NCBI GenBank assembly: GCA_037953745.1
Contig: JBAKBP010001394.1
Location: 1 to 64,000 of the forward strand
Direction: 5' to 3'
Source of the DNA: Lithodes maja
Lineage: Eukaryota; Arthropoda; Malacostraca; Decapoda; Lithodidae
DNA length: 64,000 bases
Position numbers and translations under genes: made by a program. The notes under the pieces were generated by a model. It was given only the letters and a program-made list of their open reading frames with translations. It was not told where the DNA came from and did no database searches. Shown here in pieces: positions 11,031-21,904 of the stretch (its first letter is position 1; each line of letters opens with the position of its first letter).

Positions 11031-12110
11031 GGCATCAGGGCTTGCGGGGACCTTGCTTGAATGCTTGTGCCAAATTGAAAACAGTCTTCCAAACTGCTGG
11101 TGAAATCAAAGAAGGAATTAGAACTGGAGACAGAACTACTTGGCTTGCAATACGGTCAAGAAGTTTCTTCACTACGAACATCCTCAGATCCTGCCTTGCT
11201 CGAACTGCCTCTAATAAGGCCGTCCGAATATCTCCTAAAGACTTGGATGGAAGTCTGGAGAAGCAAGCGCCGGGAAAGTTCAATGGCTTTCCTGACTTCC
11301 GCGGCTTCTATTGCCTGAGAAGAGCGTAACAGAGACTTTGTTACTTGCTGGGAACCAGATATTGCGAAAACAGTTTAAACGGTTTCCCTCTTAACCTAAA
11401 CTCGTGGTCTATGTAAGCTGGGGAAGACGTGCTAAAGGAGCTTATAATTCGCCCAAATTGATTATTTGGGGGGTGGCAGTCAAGCAGAGGGGACTCCGCC
11501 GGCACCAAAAACCGGAAGAGATAACCAAGAATGGCGTTCTGGAGGGATTTGGTGGGAAGAATAAGTCATGGTTATAATAACTTGGAATGTCCTTAATATG
11601 AACATCCAAAACATTTCCGTAACACTGACACAAGCGGATGGTTAGGTATTTTAGCTAAAGCAAAGGATGTAGCCAGAGGTCGCACATTCGTCGACATCGC
11701 GGGATCTCCCGTATCAAAAGGAGTTTCCGGCGTAGGGCCAAAGAACCTATTAAGTGCATTCAATAGTAGTTCATCAATCTCTTCCGCCGGTACATACCTA
11801 GCCGATGACGAACTCCGTGGAGATTCGACAGTACCCTGAGAGTCGCCTAGAAGGTGACTGGACTCTTCAACCTCCATCTCTGAGACCAGAGATCGTTGTT
11901 CTTTATCCGTTAAGTCTGGTTTATCATGGGAAGATCCCGCCGAAGCCGGGACCTCCACATGTTGCCATGTTAAAACTGGGATAGAAGATGGTACATCAGC
12001 ATCCCGGTGGACGTCAGCACTAGTTGAGTCACAAAGGGATGTGTTCTGTCCTGCCAGGACTGTGAGTATCGCCATATACCTTGGCTGTGGCTGTCCCTCG
12101 CTTGCGAGCT
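11031..12110 (-). pseudogene. DIRS-1 gag-like region
   Basis: Two minus-strand open stretches. One at 12075-11593 (160 codons) is acidic and serine-rich, with EEIDELLLNALNRFFGPTPE. One at 11283-11035 contains SLGDIRTALLEAVRA. The latter matches SLGDVRMALFEAVRA in DIRS-2 at 27389-27733, which shows that both belong to one protein family. The position upstream of RT fits gag. No zinc knuckle is visible. The function is inferred only from position and from sharing between the two elements. Confidence 0.
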
Positions 12111-12625
12111 CGGTATACTCTCTGAAAGAGAGCCCTGTAAAGGTTTATGATAATTAAAAGCTCCCATAGCTCATTAACACATTGAAAGCAGAGCTGGTGA
12201 GCAAAATCATAAAGTATACTAATTAATTTAATTTATATTTAATTGTATTAAAATAAATTACTATAAATAAACAATATTATCATAATATAATCATAGAAAA
12301 TATATATATTTATTATGAATCAGTTATTAAATTATTTCATTAACAAATAAAATTAATATAGGGATACCTGAGCTTAACGGCGTTGAACATACAGCAATGA
12401 GAGGTTCAAGTGCCGACATGACCGAGACTGGGGGAAAACTACCCCGCCCCCGGGAACTACCTGGTCACCTGGTGCAACACCGGAACTCTGCCCTGGAAAG
12501 AGAAATTTCCGGGGATTAATGCTCATAGGGTTACACCCAAAAAATGGTACAAAATATGTGCCACAAAACCGCCGGTCAACGAACCGTAGCACTCCACCAC
12601 TACTTTTCGTTTTTCCTTTAGTTTC
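12111..12625. other. DIRS-1 leader, AT-rich part
   Basis: A strongly AT-rich stretch (about 12190-12360), followed by a block with TTAATGCTCATAGGGTT that recurs in other DIRS leaders here (near 4600, 14140 and 29900). No ORF recognised. Confidence 0.
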
Positions 12626-13480
12626 ATATTAAAGATTTCAGGATATCTTTACCTGTCCAGAAGATTTAAGCATATCATCTGAATCCTCATAAAGATGAAG
12701 CATATCTTTATTAAAGATGAAGTCTTTCAAGTATCCCTTTACACTTGAAACACTAGTAAGATTCCGGCATCTTTTTATCCCATAAAAAGTCTAAGCCTAT
12801 CTCAATCGCTAATCCGGCTTTTCCCAGAAGCCCTCATAGATCGCCGTCTTGAAGGCCGTGATACCCTATTGTATCAATCAATTGTTTGGCAAATTATCGC
12901 GAATTGCAAATCAGTTAATATAACCACCCGAAGGTACCACCGCCGGGTTTTATATGCAATGTCAAACCAATTGTACCTGCCCCAGACCTTTTTTGTAAAA
13001 AGGTCGCCGGGAGGGAAAGACTAAACAAACAAACAGCATTATTTCAATGGCTTATTAAAGATTTCAGCATATCTTTTACCTGTCCAAAAGAATTAAGCAT
13101 AACTTCTGAATCCTCGTAAAGATGAAGCATATCTTTTTTAAAGATGAAGTCTTTCAAGTATCGTTTTACACTTGAAACACTAGTAAGATTCAGGCATCTT
13201 TTTATTCCATAAAAAGTCTAAGCCTATCTTTATCTCTAATCCGGCTTCTCCCAGAAGCTCATAGATCGCCGTCTTGAAGGCCGTGATACCCTATTGTATC
13301 AATCAATTGTTTGGCAAATTATCGCGAATCGCAAATCCGTTAATATAACCACCCGAAGGTACAACCGCCGGGTTTTATATGCAATGTCAAACCAATTATA
13401 CCTGCCCCAGACCTCTTTGTAAAAAGGTCGCCGGGAGGGAAAGACCAAACAAACAGACAGCATTGTTTCAATGGCTTTGA
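12626..13480. repeat. DIRS-1 leader: direct tandem duplication of about 425 bp
   Basis: The block starting TTAAAGATTTCAG near 12628 is repeated from about 13052 with few differences, through AAAGATGAAG, CTTGAAACACTAGTAAG, GATCGCCGTCTTGAAGG and AAAAAGGTCGCCGGGAGGG. It is non-coding. The repeated CGCCGGG motif is a recurrent feature of this leader. Confidence 0.
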
Positions 13481-13554
13481 AAAGCCGAGAAAACCATGTC
13501 CAACAGGTGTCAGCATGGTCACCTAGATAACTGTGTGGAGCCCCCTTCGCCGGG

Positions 13555-13990
13555 AATAACACAGGAAGCCTGATCCCAGGCTCGACCACAGAAAACGCAG
13601 TTTCTGATGAGCCCTCAAGCGACCAAACTCGTCGGGGTAACTTACCTATTTTAGCCATCCTGACTAAAACTCGGTAAACAAAAACGGTGTTCTCGGAGCA
13701 ACGAGCAAAACGCCGGAAAGGTAACCCACACTAAACGAGACATTACAGGAGGGCGTAATGCATAAAGCAATGAATAACACAGGAAGCCTGATCCCAGGCT
13801 CGACCACAGAAAACGCAGTCTCTGATGAGCCCTCAAGAGACCAAGCTCGTCGGGGTAACTTACCTATTTTAGCCATCCTGACTAAAAACTCGGTAAACAA
13901 AAAACGGTGTTCTCGGAGCAACGAGAAAAACGCCGGAAAGGTAACCCACACCAAACGAGACATATTAACACATTTTATACAAAGGGTGTG
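13555..13990. repeat. DIRS-1 leader: direct tandem duplication of about 218 bp
   Basis: AATAACACAGGAAGCCTG at 13555 recurs at 13773, and the match continues through CTCGTCGGGGTAACTTACC and CGAGACAT. The open frames it creates on both strands are repeats of each other and do not resemble a protein. Confidence 0.
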
Positions 13991-14500
13991 CGCAAAAGTA
14001 GGGATACCTGAACAGGAGGGCCTAATGCATAAAGCAAAAACCGGGGCAACGGAAGTCATGACAGACACTGGAGGGAAACTTACTCAAGGTTCTGCATAGA
14101 CCCGCCGGGACCCAGCTCTGGAAAAAAAGAAAATTTCCAGGAATTAATGCTCATAAGGTTAACCCAATCATGTTCGCACACAAGTGTTAAATAACCCACC
14201 GGGTAACGAGACGTAATACTCAACGACCACAGCTCGCTACGCGGTGGGGTCTCCTAAGTAAAAGATTTCAGAATATCTTAATTTGTCCAAAAGATTTATG
14301 AATACCCTCTGACATAATATATAAAGACCATCATGGCGTTTATAACTGATTAAGTCTTTCCGGTGGTGTTTGTTTCAATATTCAATTTTGGAAAAAAAAA
14401 CCTAAAAAAGACGCCGGCCCCCGAATTATCTCGTAGATCAAAAACTGGGAAGCCTGACAAATATACGAGATCTAACTTCTGCCGAAGTATCTTTTTAGAT

Positions 14501-14800
14501 CGCCGTATGATGAAGGCGGCGATACAAAACGTATCCCTCAATTGTCTGGTTAACTAACTGAATTGTAAATTCGTTATTCCCATCCTTCTAAGGAGCACCC
14601 GCCGGGTGAGAATAATAGTTGAAAAACGTTAACCCCAATTGTGCCCTAAAGCGCCGTATGTTGAAGGAGGCGATACACAATGCATCCCTCAATTGTCTGG
14701 TCAACTAAACTGAATTTTGCAAATTCGGTCATCCCACCCTTCCAGGTTGCACCCGCCGGGTGATTTAAAGTTTAAAAGTTAACCCCAATTGTTCCTATCC
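14501..14800. repeat. DIRS-1 leader: tandem duplication of about 151 bp
   Basis: CGCCGTATGATGAAGG at 14501 recurs as CGCCGTATGTTGAAGG at 14652, followed in both by CCCTCAATTGTCTGGT and a CACCCGCCGGGTGA palindromic motif. The copies are more diverged than those of the two larger duplications. Confidence 0.
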
Positions 14801-15861
14801 CCACTTCTTTGTAAAAGATCGCCAGGGAGGAAATACAACAACAGCATAGTTTTATATTGGCTTTTGCAAAACCGAAAAAACTACAAACAACACGTGTCCG
14901 TATGAACACTGTTAGATGGGTACAGCCAACCCGCCGGGAGTCATAAGGAGCCTGAAACAGGCACCCCAGAGACGCAGTCCTGGGGAGCCACAGACACCAC
15001 TCGCCGGGGAAACAAGCCTGTTTTTTAAACCACGCGTGGCCAAAACTCGGCAACCAGCCGGGGTTATCAAGGTGAAACCGAGAAAAACCCGCCGGAAAAA
15101 ACCCACCCCGTCCAGATACCATCTGAACGCAACACCGGACCGAGGCGTAGCCAAAACACAACTAACGCCGGGCCCAACAAAGTCCATGGAATTAGCCAAT
15201 ACACAACTCCCCCAGGACACATAAATAGTCCGTGGAATTAGCCAATACAAAACTAAACCAGGACACACATGACACAGTAGTACATATTTAGAAAATAAAT
15301 CAATAACACTTGTATATGTGGTAAAGCTACGAGAGGCTGGCTAGGCCTAGGCAGACGGATAACAGTAATATGTTGGAATATAAACAAAAAGCACTGAATT
15401 ATATCACAACAGGAACCACCGCCAACACACCACTGTAGCAAACACTTCCGGCAAAGGGAAGAACTGACTCGGGACCCAGAAAAAACTTCACTAAGTGAAG
15501 AAAAATACGCTGGGAACGTCAGCAAAAATACGCTACCTCATCAGAAAGATAAAAGGAAGCAATAACGCGTAAAGAAAGCCGCCTGCATAACAAAGCTAGC
15601 TAACTGTGAAAAAGTTCACCTGTCCACAACAGGACCACGAGGGAACATCCGAAATAGATGCCCCAAACACTCGACCCAAAATACACTGCACTGCGGGCAA
15701 CTAGCCCAGGACACTCCTGCTACGCATATCCTAACCTTACTCGATACATCCCGGAGTAAACAAATGAGAAAAAACTCACTAGGGACGCAACAAATGCGGA
15801 ACCCGCGGAGCGTGGGGAGACACGTCCGGGCAGGCTGAGCGCAGAGCAGAGAAGGAAGAAT
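14801..15861. other. DIRS-1 leader, remainder
   Basis: Non-coding, with repeated CGCCGG motifs and a short direct repeat (GGAATTAGCCAATACA, twice near 15188 and 15234). No protein recognised on either strand. Confidence 0.
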
Positions 15862-16155
15862 GACGCCTGCAGTAGCGTCTGGTCAAAAGATCCACACAAG
15901 TACATCCACGATATGATGGAAAGCTTATTGAATAGTTATTCTTATTTTCTTTTTGTTTTTATTTTTTACGAAGTTTTTTCGTAGTGAGAACCCAATTCAT
16001 TATGACTGAAGCCATGAGTGAGGTCGCGTGCGCTCATGATGAAGGCTCATCAAATTTTAAATGCTCTGCGCGGTAGATTCAAACTACGGCGGATGAGTGT
16101 TTGAAGAGGGTGCCTTATGTAATAGGCATGTTCGTCAATGATGGAGGGGCCACTA
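15862..16155 (-). repeat. DIRS-1 5' inverted terminal repeat
   Basis: Reverse complement of 7168-7475. Its outer end is GGGGCCACTAATAAAT, directly abutting the gypsy integrase sequence. The same outer-end motif abuts foreign sequence near 26397 and 31525, so it marks a true element terminus. Confidence 0.
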
Positions 16156-18532
16156 ATAAATAGACGTCTATGACAGTCATGATATACTTATATCCTGTAG
16201 AAATATGTGATTCATCTGGTGAATCGGCATGTGAGTCAGGCAGGGGCCCAATTAAGTCAATATGAACTCTCTCAAATGGGGCATCGGGTATTGGGTATCT
16301 TTTATAGGGACCGTGTGCGTCCACTGGGGCCTTATAAAGGATACAGTTTCGACATGCGCTTACGTATGCTGTGACACTCTTGCGCATACTGGGCCAATAA
16401 TAAAATGATTTAAGCCGATGCATCGTTGTTCTAACCCCACCATGTCCTGCCATTGGATGATCATGGGTTAGATACAGGGCCGCTAAAATATGTGTATCTG
16501 GACAAATAACTCGATTATGTGAGCTGCCTTTCTCGTTCCCGTTAAACTGACGAATATAGAAGAGATTTGTCTCGTCTTGAAGAATTAGCTCTTCAAGTTT
16601 GGCCTTGAGATTTGACTCTAAATATTTACGTTCCTTTGTAGTGACACTGGCCAGTGGTTTACTTTGTTGTAGGGAAATAACTTTGCCATATATAGGGTGA
16701 AGCTTCTGTTCACGTGCAATATCAATTAAATTCCACTCAATTCTGTGGTCGTCTACCAATGTCTCATCGCTTGGTGTATTATTGTCATGTACCTTAGTCC
16801 ATTGGCTAGGTCTATGACTCGTGTTTAAATGGGTTGCATTTTGTATAGCCGCGATTGTGGGCATGGTGCGTTGACTAACACGAACTCTCATACCTGTAAT
16901 TGCTAGTACTCTATCTTCTATTTCTGTATCGACTCTTAAGCGACTTAGTGCATCCGCTACAACATTATCCTTGCCAGGTAAATATTTTGGCTGTATATCA
17001 TATTCAATTACTAGAAGTTGCCATCGTGCCACTCTACCACTAGGACTAGATGTAGTGAGAAGCCAAATTAAAGGTCTATGATCCGTATTGACTATTATCT
17101 GATATCCTAGTATTAAACTACGATTGTATTTCAATCCATAGACAATAGTTAATGCTTCTTTCTCAACTGTAGAATATCGCTGTTCAGCAGGGGTTAATTT
17201 ACGGCTGAAATAGGTTAAAGGTCTAAGCCTATTATGTTGATCTTCCTGCTGAAGTACTCCACCTATTGCTATATCTGACGCGTCTGTGGTGAGAACAAAA
17301 GGCTTTGTGAAATCTGGATATGCTAATACCAGTTCGTCTGATAATATAATATGTTTGAGCTCATTGGAAGCTTCATTTTCTCTTTCCGTGAATTTAATGA
17401 CTGTTTTATCTTTCCTCTTATTTGTCCTGCCTCCTGTTAATTTAATGACTGTTTTATCTTTCCTCTTATTTGTCCTGCCTCCTGTTAATTTAATGACTGT
17501 TTTATCTTTCCTCTTATTTGTCCTGCCTCCTGTTAATTTAATGACTGTTTTATCTTTCCTCTTATTTGTCCTGCCTCCTGTTAATTTAATGACTGTTTTA
17601 TCTTTCCTCTTATTTGTCCTGCCTCCTGTTAATTTAATGACTGTTTTATCTTTCCTCTTATTTGTCCTGCCTCCTGTTAATTTAATGACTGTTTTATCTT
17701 TCCTCTTATTTGTCCTGCCTCCTGTTAATTTAATGACTGTTTTATCTTTCCTCTTATTTGTCCTGCCTCCTGTTAATTTCGTAAGAGGTGCGGCTGTCTC
17801 GGAATATTGTCGGATGAATTTCCTATAGTAGTTACACATTCCTAGGAAACTCTGTAGTTCATTCATGGTTTGCGGAGGAGTTAGCTGCTTTATAGCCTGA
17901 ATTATTGCAGGTTGTGGTTTGATTCCGTCGGTACCTACGACATGACCTAGATAATGTACTCGCTCAGCGAAAAACTACATTTGTCCAGCCTTAGCTTGAG
18001 AGAGGACTCTCGTAGTCTCTCTAGGACAGTAGTCAGGTTGTCTATATGTTGTTCCCAGGTCCTCCCAGGTACAACTATGTCATCTAGATATACGTGTGCC
18101 TTATTTCCCACTAAACCCATCAGCACCTGATTTATGATCCTTTGAAAACTAGAGGGTGCATCCTTTAATCCAAAAGGCATCACATTATATTCATAGTGAC
18201 CATTTGGGGTTGAAAAGGCAATTTTTTGCTTACTTTCCTCCGTCAAGGGAATTTGGTGTTTTGTCACCTCCCTCACAGTAACTTTAACCAGTTTATTTGT
18301 CCTACCTGGTTGAGTGTGTACTGACTGTATGGCTTCCTCGTCCAAATTAGAAATGTTAGCCTGAACTCCATTAATATGAAAAGATAGAGGGTTTGTATTT
18401 AAGGAAATTTTATTACTACAGAGAAAATCAGTACCTAGGAGGATGGTTGTAGAAATAGACATGTTCTTTACTACCGTAAAGTCCTGAAATATGACCAAAC
18501 CTCCAATAGATACCCTCAAGTTAACAGACCCA
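16156..18532 (-). pseudogene. Gypsy-B pol: RT, RNase H and N-terminal half of integrase
   Basis: Minus strand. RT shows YNVMPFGLKDAPSSFQR and catalytic YLDDIVV near 18100, then a frame break near 17940, and FLGMCNYYRKFI. RNase H shows LTTDASDIAIGG, VEKEALTIV, NTDHRPL and NVVADALSR. Integrase shows a zinc-binding H-H-C-C region (HDHPMAGHGG, then CRNCILYK) and the first catalytic Asp in MTVIDVY, where the DIRS insertion cuts it. This is the conventional Ty3/gypsy order. Between the RT connection (APLTK) and RNase H lie eight tandem 16-residue units. A SINE separates this part from the protease. The rest of the integrase is at 6440-7130. Confidence 0.
17391..17774 (-). repeat. In-frame tandem array, 8 x 48 bp, inside gypsy-B pol
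   Basis: Eight directly adjacent, essentially identical 48-bp units. Each codes on the minus strand for LTGGRTNKRKDKTVIK, a strongly basic 16-residue unit. Because 48 is a multiple of three, the frame stays open and runs on into FTERENEASNELK and RNase H. The array lies exactly in the linker between the RT connection and RNase H. One unit is probably ancestral and seven are expansion, since related elements have one short linker here. Confidence 0.
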
Positions 18533-18780
18533 GCGGCTCGCTTGGTGTAGTGACTAGCGTCTCGGACTTCCACCCAGAAGGCCCGGGTTCGCGCCCACGC
18601 TCGGCGCATTAAAGATTTTTCACAAGCACTGAGTCGTTACCATCCCTCATGAGCAAAGGGATGGGGTAGTAGTACAGGACCCCAATGGAAATACGCCTAA
18701 TCGGCCTTATTGAGCTATCCTTAGCTAGCTTAGCATGCGCTAGCTTTAAGAACTATTATTATTATATTATTATTATATAT
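18533..18780 (+). mobile_element. tRNA-derived SINE, family 2, copy a
   Basis: The tRNA-like head has a box-A-like TGGTGTAGTGACTAGC and a box-B-like GGGTTCGCGCCC. A body with two AAAGGGATGG-type motifs follows, then an (ATT)n tail of arthropod SINE style. It is nearly identical to the copy at 59007-59269. It separates the protease and RT parts of gypsy-B. No long target duplication was seen here. Confidence 0.
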
Positions 18781-18995
18781 TGCAGAAAGGGGCTGTCCAT
18801 TTACATCATACAAAGGCTTTGCTGTACCCATTACCAAATCAGTTGAATGTGATATTTCCTTCAATTTTGCTTCCGAAATTAAACTAGTAGTCGCTCCTGT
18901 ATCAATCATAGCTACCATCTCCTCGTCATTTACGTTAGTTTGAATTGCAATTACTTTAGAAACTACGTCCGGAGATGAGCTAAGGACTTGCAGAG
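18781..18995 (-). pseudogene. Gypsy-B aspartic protease
   Basis: A minus-strand frame reading MVAMIDTGATTSLISEAKLKE, with the retroviral-type aspartic protease active site DTGA. It is cut downstream by the SINE at 18533-18780; beyond the SINE the frame at 18530-18380 continues with protease-like GTDFL. The domain cleaves the Gag-Pol precursor in active elements. It is interrupted here and so not functional. Confidence 0.
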
Positions 18996-20319
18996 CTACA
19001 TCGGGCTTTTTTTTCCCATTTCTCCCGAAAGATGTGCATGCGAAGGAGTGTTTACATAACCTGACTCCGAGCGCGCCGGCACATTCCTAGGACCGCGCGA
19101 CAAGTGTGGTGGGGATTGGTAGGGGGCATAGTGCTGTGACTGAGAGGGTGCCTGACTGTAACCACCATAGTGCGGGTTATTCATAACCTGCGGGCGATAC
19201 GGCAATTTCAGGGGGTCAGATTGATACCCCACTGATGTAGCATAGGATTGTCTTGTATACTGCTTATAAGGTCTAGCACTAGCTATTGCTCCATGCCTTT
19301 GACCAATAGCCTCCCATGGTGTAGAACAGTTTTTTGCAAAATGGGCCACGCCTTTGCAACGGGAACATTTGATATCAGGACCTTTCCTCAGACCTCTACT
19401 AAAACCAGCTATTTTGTGCGTAGGCATGCGGCAAATATTCGCTTTATGCCCAATCTTCCCACACCTGTTACAAAGTATTTTAACAGCCTGCTTACCATTA
19501 CTGGGTGTGTTATACTGTCTGTGTTGGTTTGGCTTACGGACGTCAGTGTGTAGACCACTCGGCACTACCTATGGTTAACACCGAACGTTTAACTCCCAGA
19601 CCAGTTCCTTCTTTCTCTGCTGCTGATAATTTCGGATCTCGCTCCTGAAACCTTAAAAGCTTACTCCAGATCTTCTGTGAATCCTCCCTATCTGATTCCT
19701 TAATATGAATGACGAAAGCAGTGGGGGCGTTATTGAGGAAACTCGCCACCACTAATGAGTTTACCGTCCGTGCATCAGAATTTAATTTCTTTAACTCTGC
19801 TGCAAACTTATTCAAACGAGAAAAGAAAGTTAGATACGTTTCGTTGGCAGTTTTCGTTGCCTTCATCAGGTCACCCATGACTCTATCTAAGGTACGGTCA
19901 GGGGGAAAGAAAGTACAAAATTTATCCCTGAACACATCCCATTCCGTTTTACCTTCAGGAACAGTGCCTAAATCATCAAGGAGTGTTTGAACGATAGTTT
20001 TAGCAGGACCTAAGCTGTAAAGTCTTGCAACTTCCAGCTTACCCTGAATACTCCATTCTAATGGGACAGGTGTTTTGGAATCTAGATCTTTTATCCAGTT
20101 TCTTGCAGAAGGATTACACTTAACCTCTGGCTTATCAGAATGGCTCACGGGACCGCCACAAAAATATGAAACGTTCGTGAGTTTGGCAAAATTATTTTTA
20201 TTAGCTAGCGGGAGACCAGCAGTTATGGTCTCTGCTAATTGAGCAATAACATGTTCCGTCATGGGTTCGTCTTCACCGTCACTAGTATCACTATTAGAAG
20301 TTAAATCCGAAGTGAACAA
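18996..20319 (-). pseudogene. Gypsy-B gag with two zinc knuckles
   Basis: Two overlapping minus-strand frames, 20319-19543 (258 codons) and 19565-18996 (189 codons), joined by a frameshift near 19555. The first has a capsid-like helical region with DLMKATKTANETYLTFFSRL. The second carries CCHC-type knuckles CNRCGKIGHKANIC and CSRCKGVAHFAKNC, which bind the RNA genome in gypsy nucleocapsids, followed by a proline/tyrosine/glutamine-rich tail. The start at 20319 is the first methionine of an acidic N-terminus; further upstream lies only AT-rich leader. Confidence 0.
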
Positions 20320-20690
20320 ACTTCCCTCGGTATCAGTATTATCACCACTAATTATTATATTATCACCACTATATTAAGAGAAGAATCAGATACTGAAACA
20401 CTTGCAAAGTCAGACATCAATCATTTCACAAAAGATCTTAATTTCCCAAAAAATCTGTTTTCCAAAGTGTCACCCATCATAGTTTTTAGTAATATAAAAT
20501 AATTCACTTGGTATGTTTGGTCATATAAACAAAAATCCGCTGGTGTTACGTCGATATGCAAGACAATAAACAGTTATACGCACACCGCCTGCGCTAGTTA
20601 CGACAGGGTAACTCAAAAATCACTGTGGTTAACCGCTCGCTACCATTGGCGAGTCGGCAAAAAGAAAAGTAGTTTAAGATTCACGTGTGT
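20320..20690. other. Gypsy-B leader, no LTR boundary recognised
   Basis: AT-rich sequence upstream of gag, with a TTATATTATCACCACTA-type short direct repeat near 20340-20375. A 5' LTR and primer-binding site should lie here or just beyond, but I could not delimit them. Confidence 0.
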
Positions 20691-20960
20691 TTACCATTGT
20701 CACTATCGTCGACAGGGCGAATAAAACAAAATATAGTTTCCATCGTCGACTGTTGCAAGTATCACTATGTCCGTGTTTCCGCTTTATTGCTATTATCTTT
20801 ATCTCCTGGGTGACCTGGATGTGTGAGAGTTTGTGTTTTTTATCTGTGTTTATTTTTTTGTTTTATGTTGTTTTTGTGTTTTCCCTGTTCTTGCTCTGTC
20901 TTGAGTCGGCTACCCCCAAAATGGGGATTGGGCCTGAGCATATAGATAGATAGATAGATC
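20691..20960 (+). other. T-rich segment ending in a (TAGA)n microsatellite
   Basis: A T/G-rich stretch followed by CAAAATGGGGATTGGGCCTGAGC and a short TAGA array at about 20941-20958. This resembles the 3' end and simple-repeat tail of a non-LTR retroposon, but no coding part is present and the family is not recognised. The quoted motif is a landmark split across two lines of sequence. Confidence 0.
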
Positions 20961-20969
20961 TTTATCATA

Positions 20970-21146
20970 CAGGAGGAATGAATATCGTGTTTATCGCTGT
21001 TACCATTAACGTACAGGGGGAATGAATATCGTGTTTATCGCTGCCACCATTATCGTTTATCGCTGCCACCATTATCGTCTGGTGCTACTATGAAACGAGT
21101 TTCCGCTCGTAATTAATGTTTATCGCTGCCACCATTATCGTCTTTC
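20970..21146. repeat. Imperfect tandem repeats around TTTATCGCTGCCACC
   Basis: Four to five copies of a GTTTATCGCTG(C/T)(C/T)ACCATTA unit at about 20987-21143. A longer 40-bp block (AGG-GGAATGAATATCGTG plus the unit) is duplicated at the start. Non-coding. Confidence 0.
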
Positions 21147-21444
21147 GTTAGTGGGTATATATCTTATTCTAGCCTTTATTTACATTCTTTATTCACTAGA
21201 AGATTCATTCATGTCGACTAACTCTGTTCTCGACATATAGCTCTCAGGCAGAAAGTCTAGTTTTTAAGCTATTTCCTTGTGCAACGATGGGGGGTGGGGA
21301 GGGGTGAATGTTCTAGCTAAGACCTCCAATCTGCCTCCTATGTGATACACTGGATATGTAAGATAAGGCTCATGTGATAACCCGTTCTTAGGACTTAAGA
21401 CAGTCTAGTAAGGAAAAACTTTTTATTATAGTACTTTGATTTTA

Positions 21445-21508
21445 GCAATAAGAGTATTTATTTTGGGAATAAGAGTATTTATTTTGGCAATAAGAGTATT
21501 TATTTTGT
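21445..21508. repeat. Tandem repeat, 3 x 21 bp
   Basis: Three copies of a unit AATAAGAGTATTTATTTTG with a 2-base variable part between copies. AT-rich and non-coding. Confidence 0.
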
Positions 21509-21751
21509 ACTATTTTGTAATAGTGTACCTGATTATACGAAGGATTATCTAATCAGATATCGTATTTCTATCAGTATTTTCCATGATAGAATATTGATTA
21601 TTTATCATATTATGCTAAATGTATAGTTCATGAGTGTTGTTTCCTACTGTTCTATCAAACGCCAGGTTACAACACCACAGGCTAACCCTTAATAAACGCC
21701 GCCTGTGCCTCTGTTCTATTTTTCCTATTAAGCATTGATCTTTTTGTGTGT

Positions 21752-21894
21752 TTTTGCTTTGAACCCTACTCATTTGCTTTGAACCCTACTCATTTGCTTT
21801 GAACCCTACTCATTTGCTTTGAACCCTACTCATTTGCTTTGAACCCTACTCATTTGCTTTGAACCCTACTCATTTGCTTTGAACCCTACTCATT
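21752..21894. repeat. Tandem repeat, 7 x 20 bp
   Basis: Seven identical copies of a 20-bp unit containing GCTTTGAACCCTACTCATTT, without spacers. The perfect identity suggests recent expansion. Confidence 0.
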
Positions 21895-21904
21895 TGTTAG
21901 TGGT

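Larger units (their letters stand above)
7131..16155 (-). mobile_element. DIRS-1: DIRS-type tyrosine-recombinase retroelement, decayed
   Basis: A 9.0-kb insertion that splits a gypsy integrase. It has about 300-bp inverted terminal repeats at 7131-7475 and 15862-16155, an internal complementary region at 7537-7665, and on the minus strand, in order, a gag-like region, RT, RNase H and a tyrosine recombinase. This set and order is specific to the DIRS order of retroelements, which integrate through a circular intermediate with the tyrosine recombinase and usually leave no target duplication. The usual length is 5-6 kb; the excess comes from a long duplicated leader (12600-15860) and from retroposons at about 9265-10101. 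All coding domains are broken. Confidence 0.

Noticed and set aside
13299..14099. Open frames on both strands in the DIRS-1 leader
   Set aside because: They arise from tandem duplications, show no protein-like conservation, and repeat each other.
17286..17828. Plus-strand repetitive membrane-like protein (repeats of MTVLSFLLFVLPPV)
   Set aside because: It is the antisense reading of the 48-bp array inside the gypsy pol frame.
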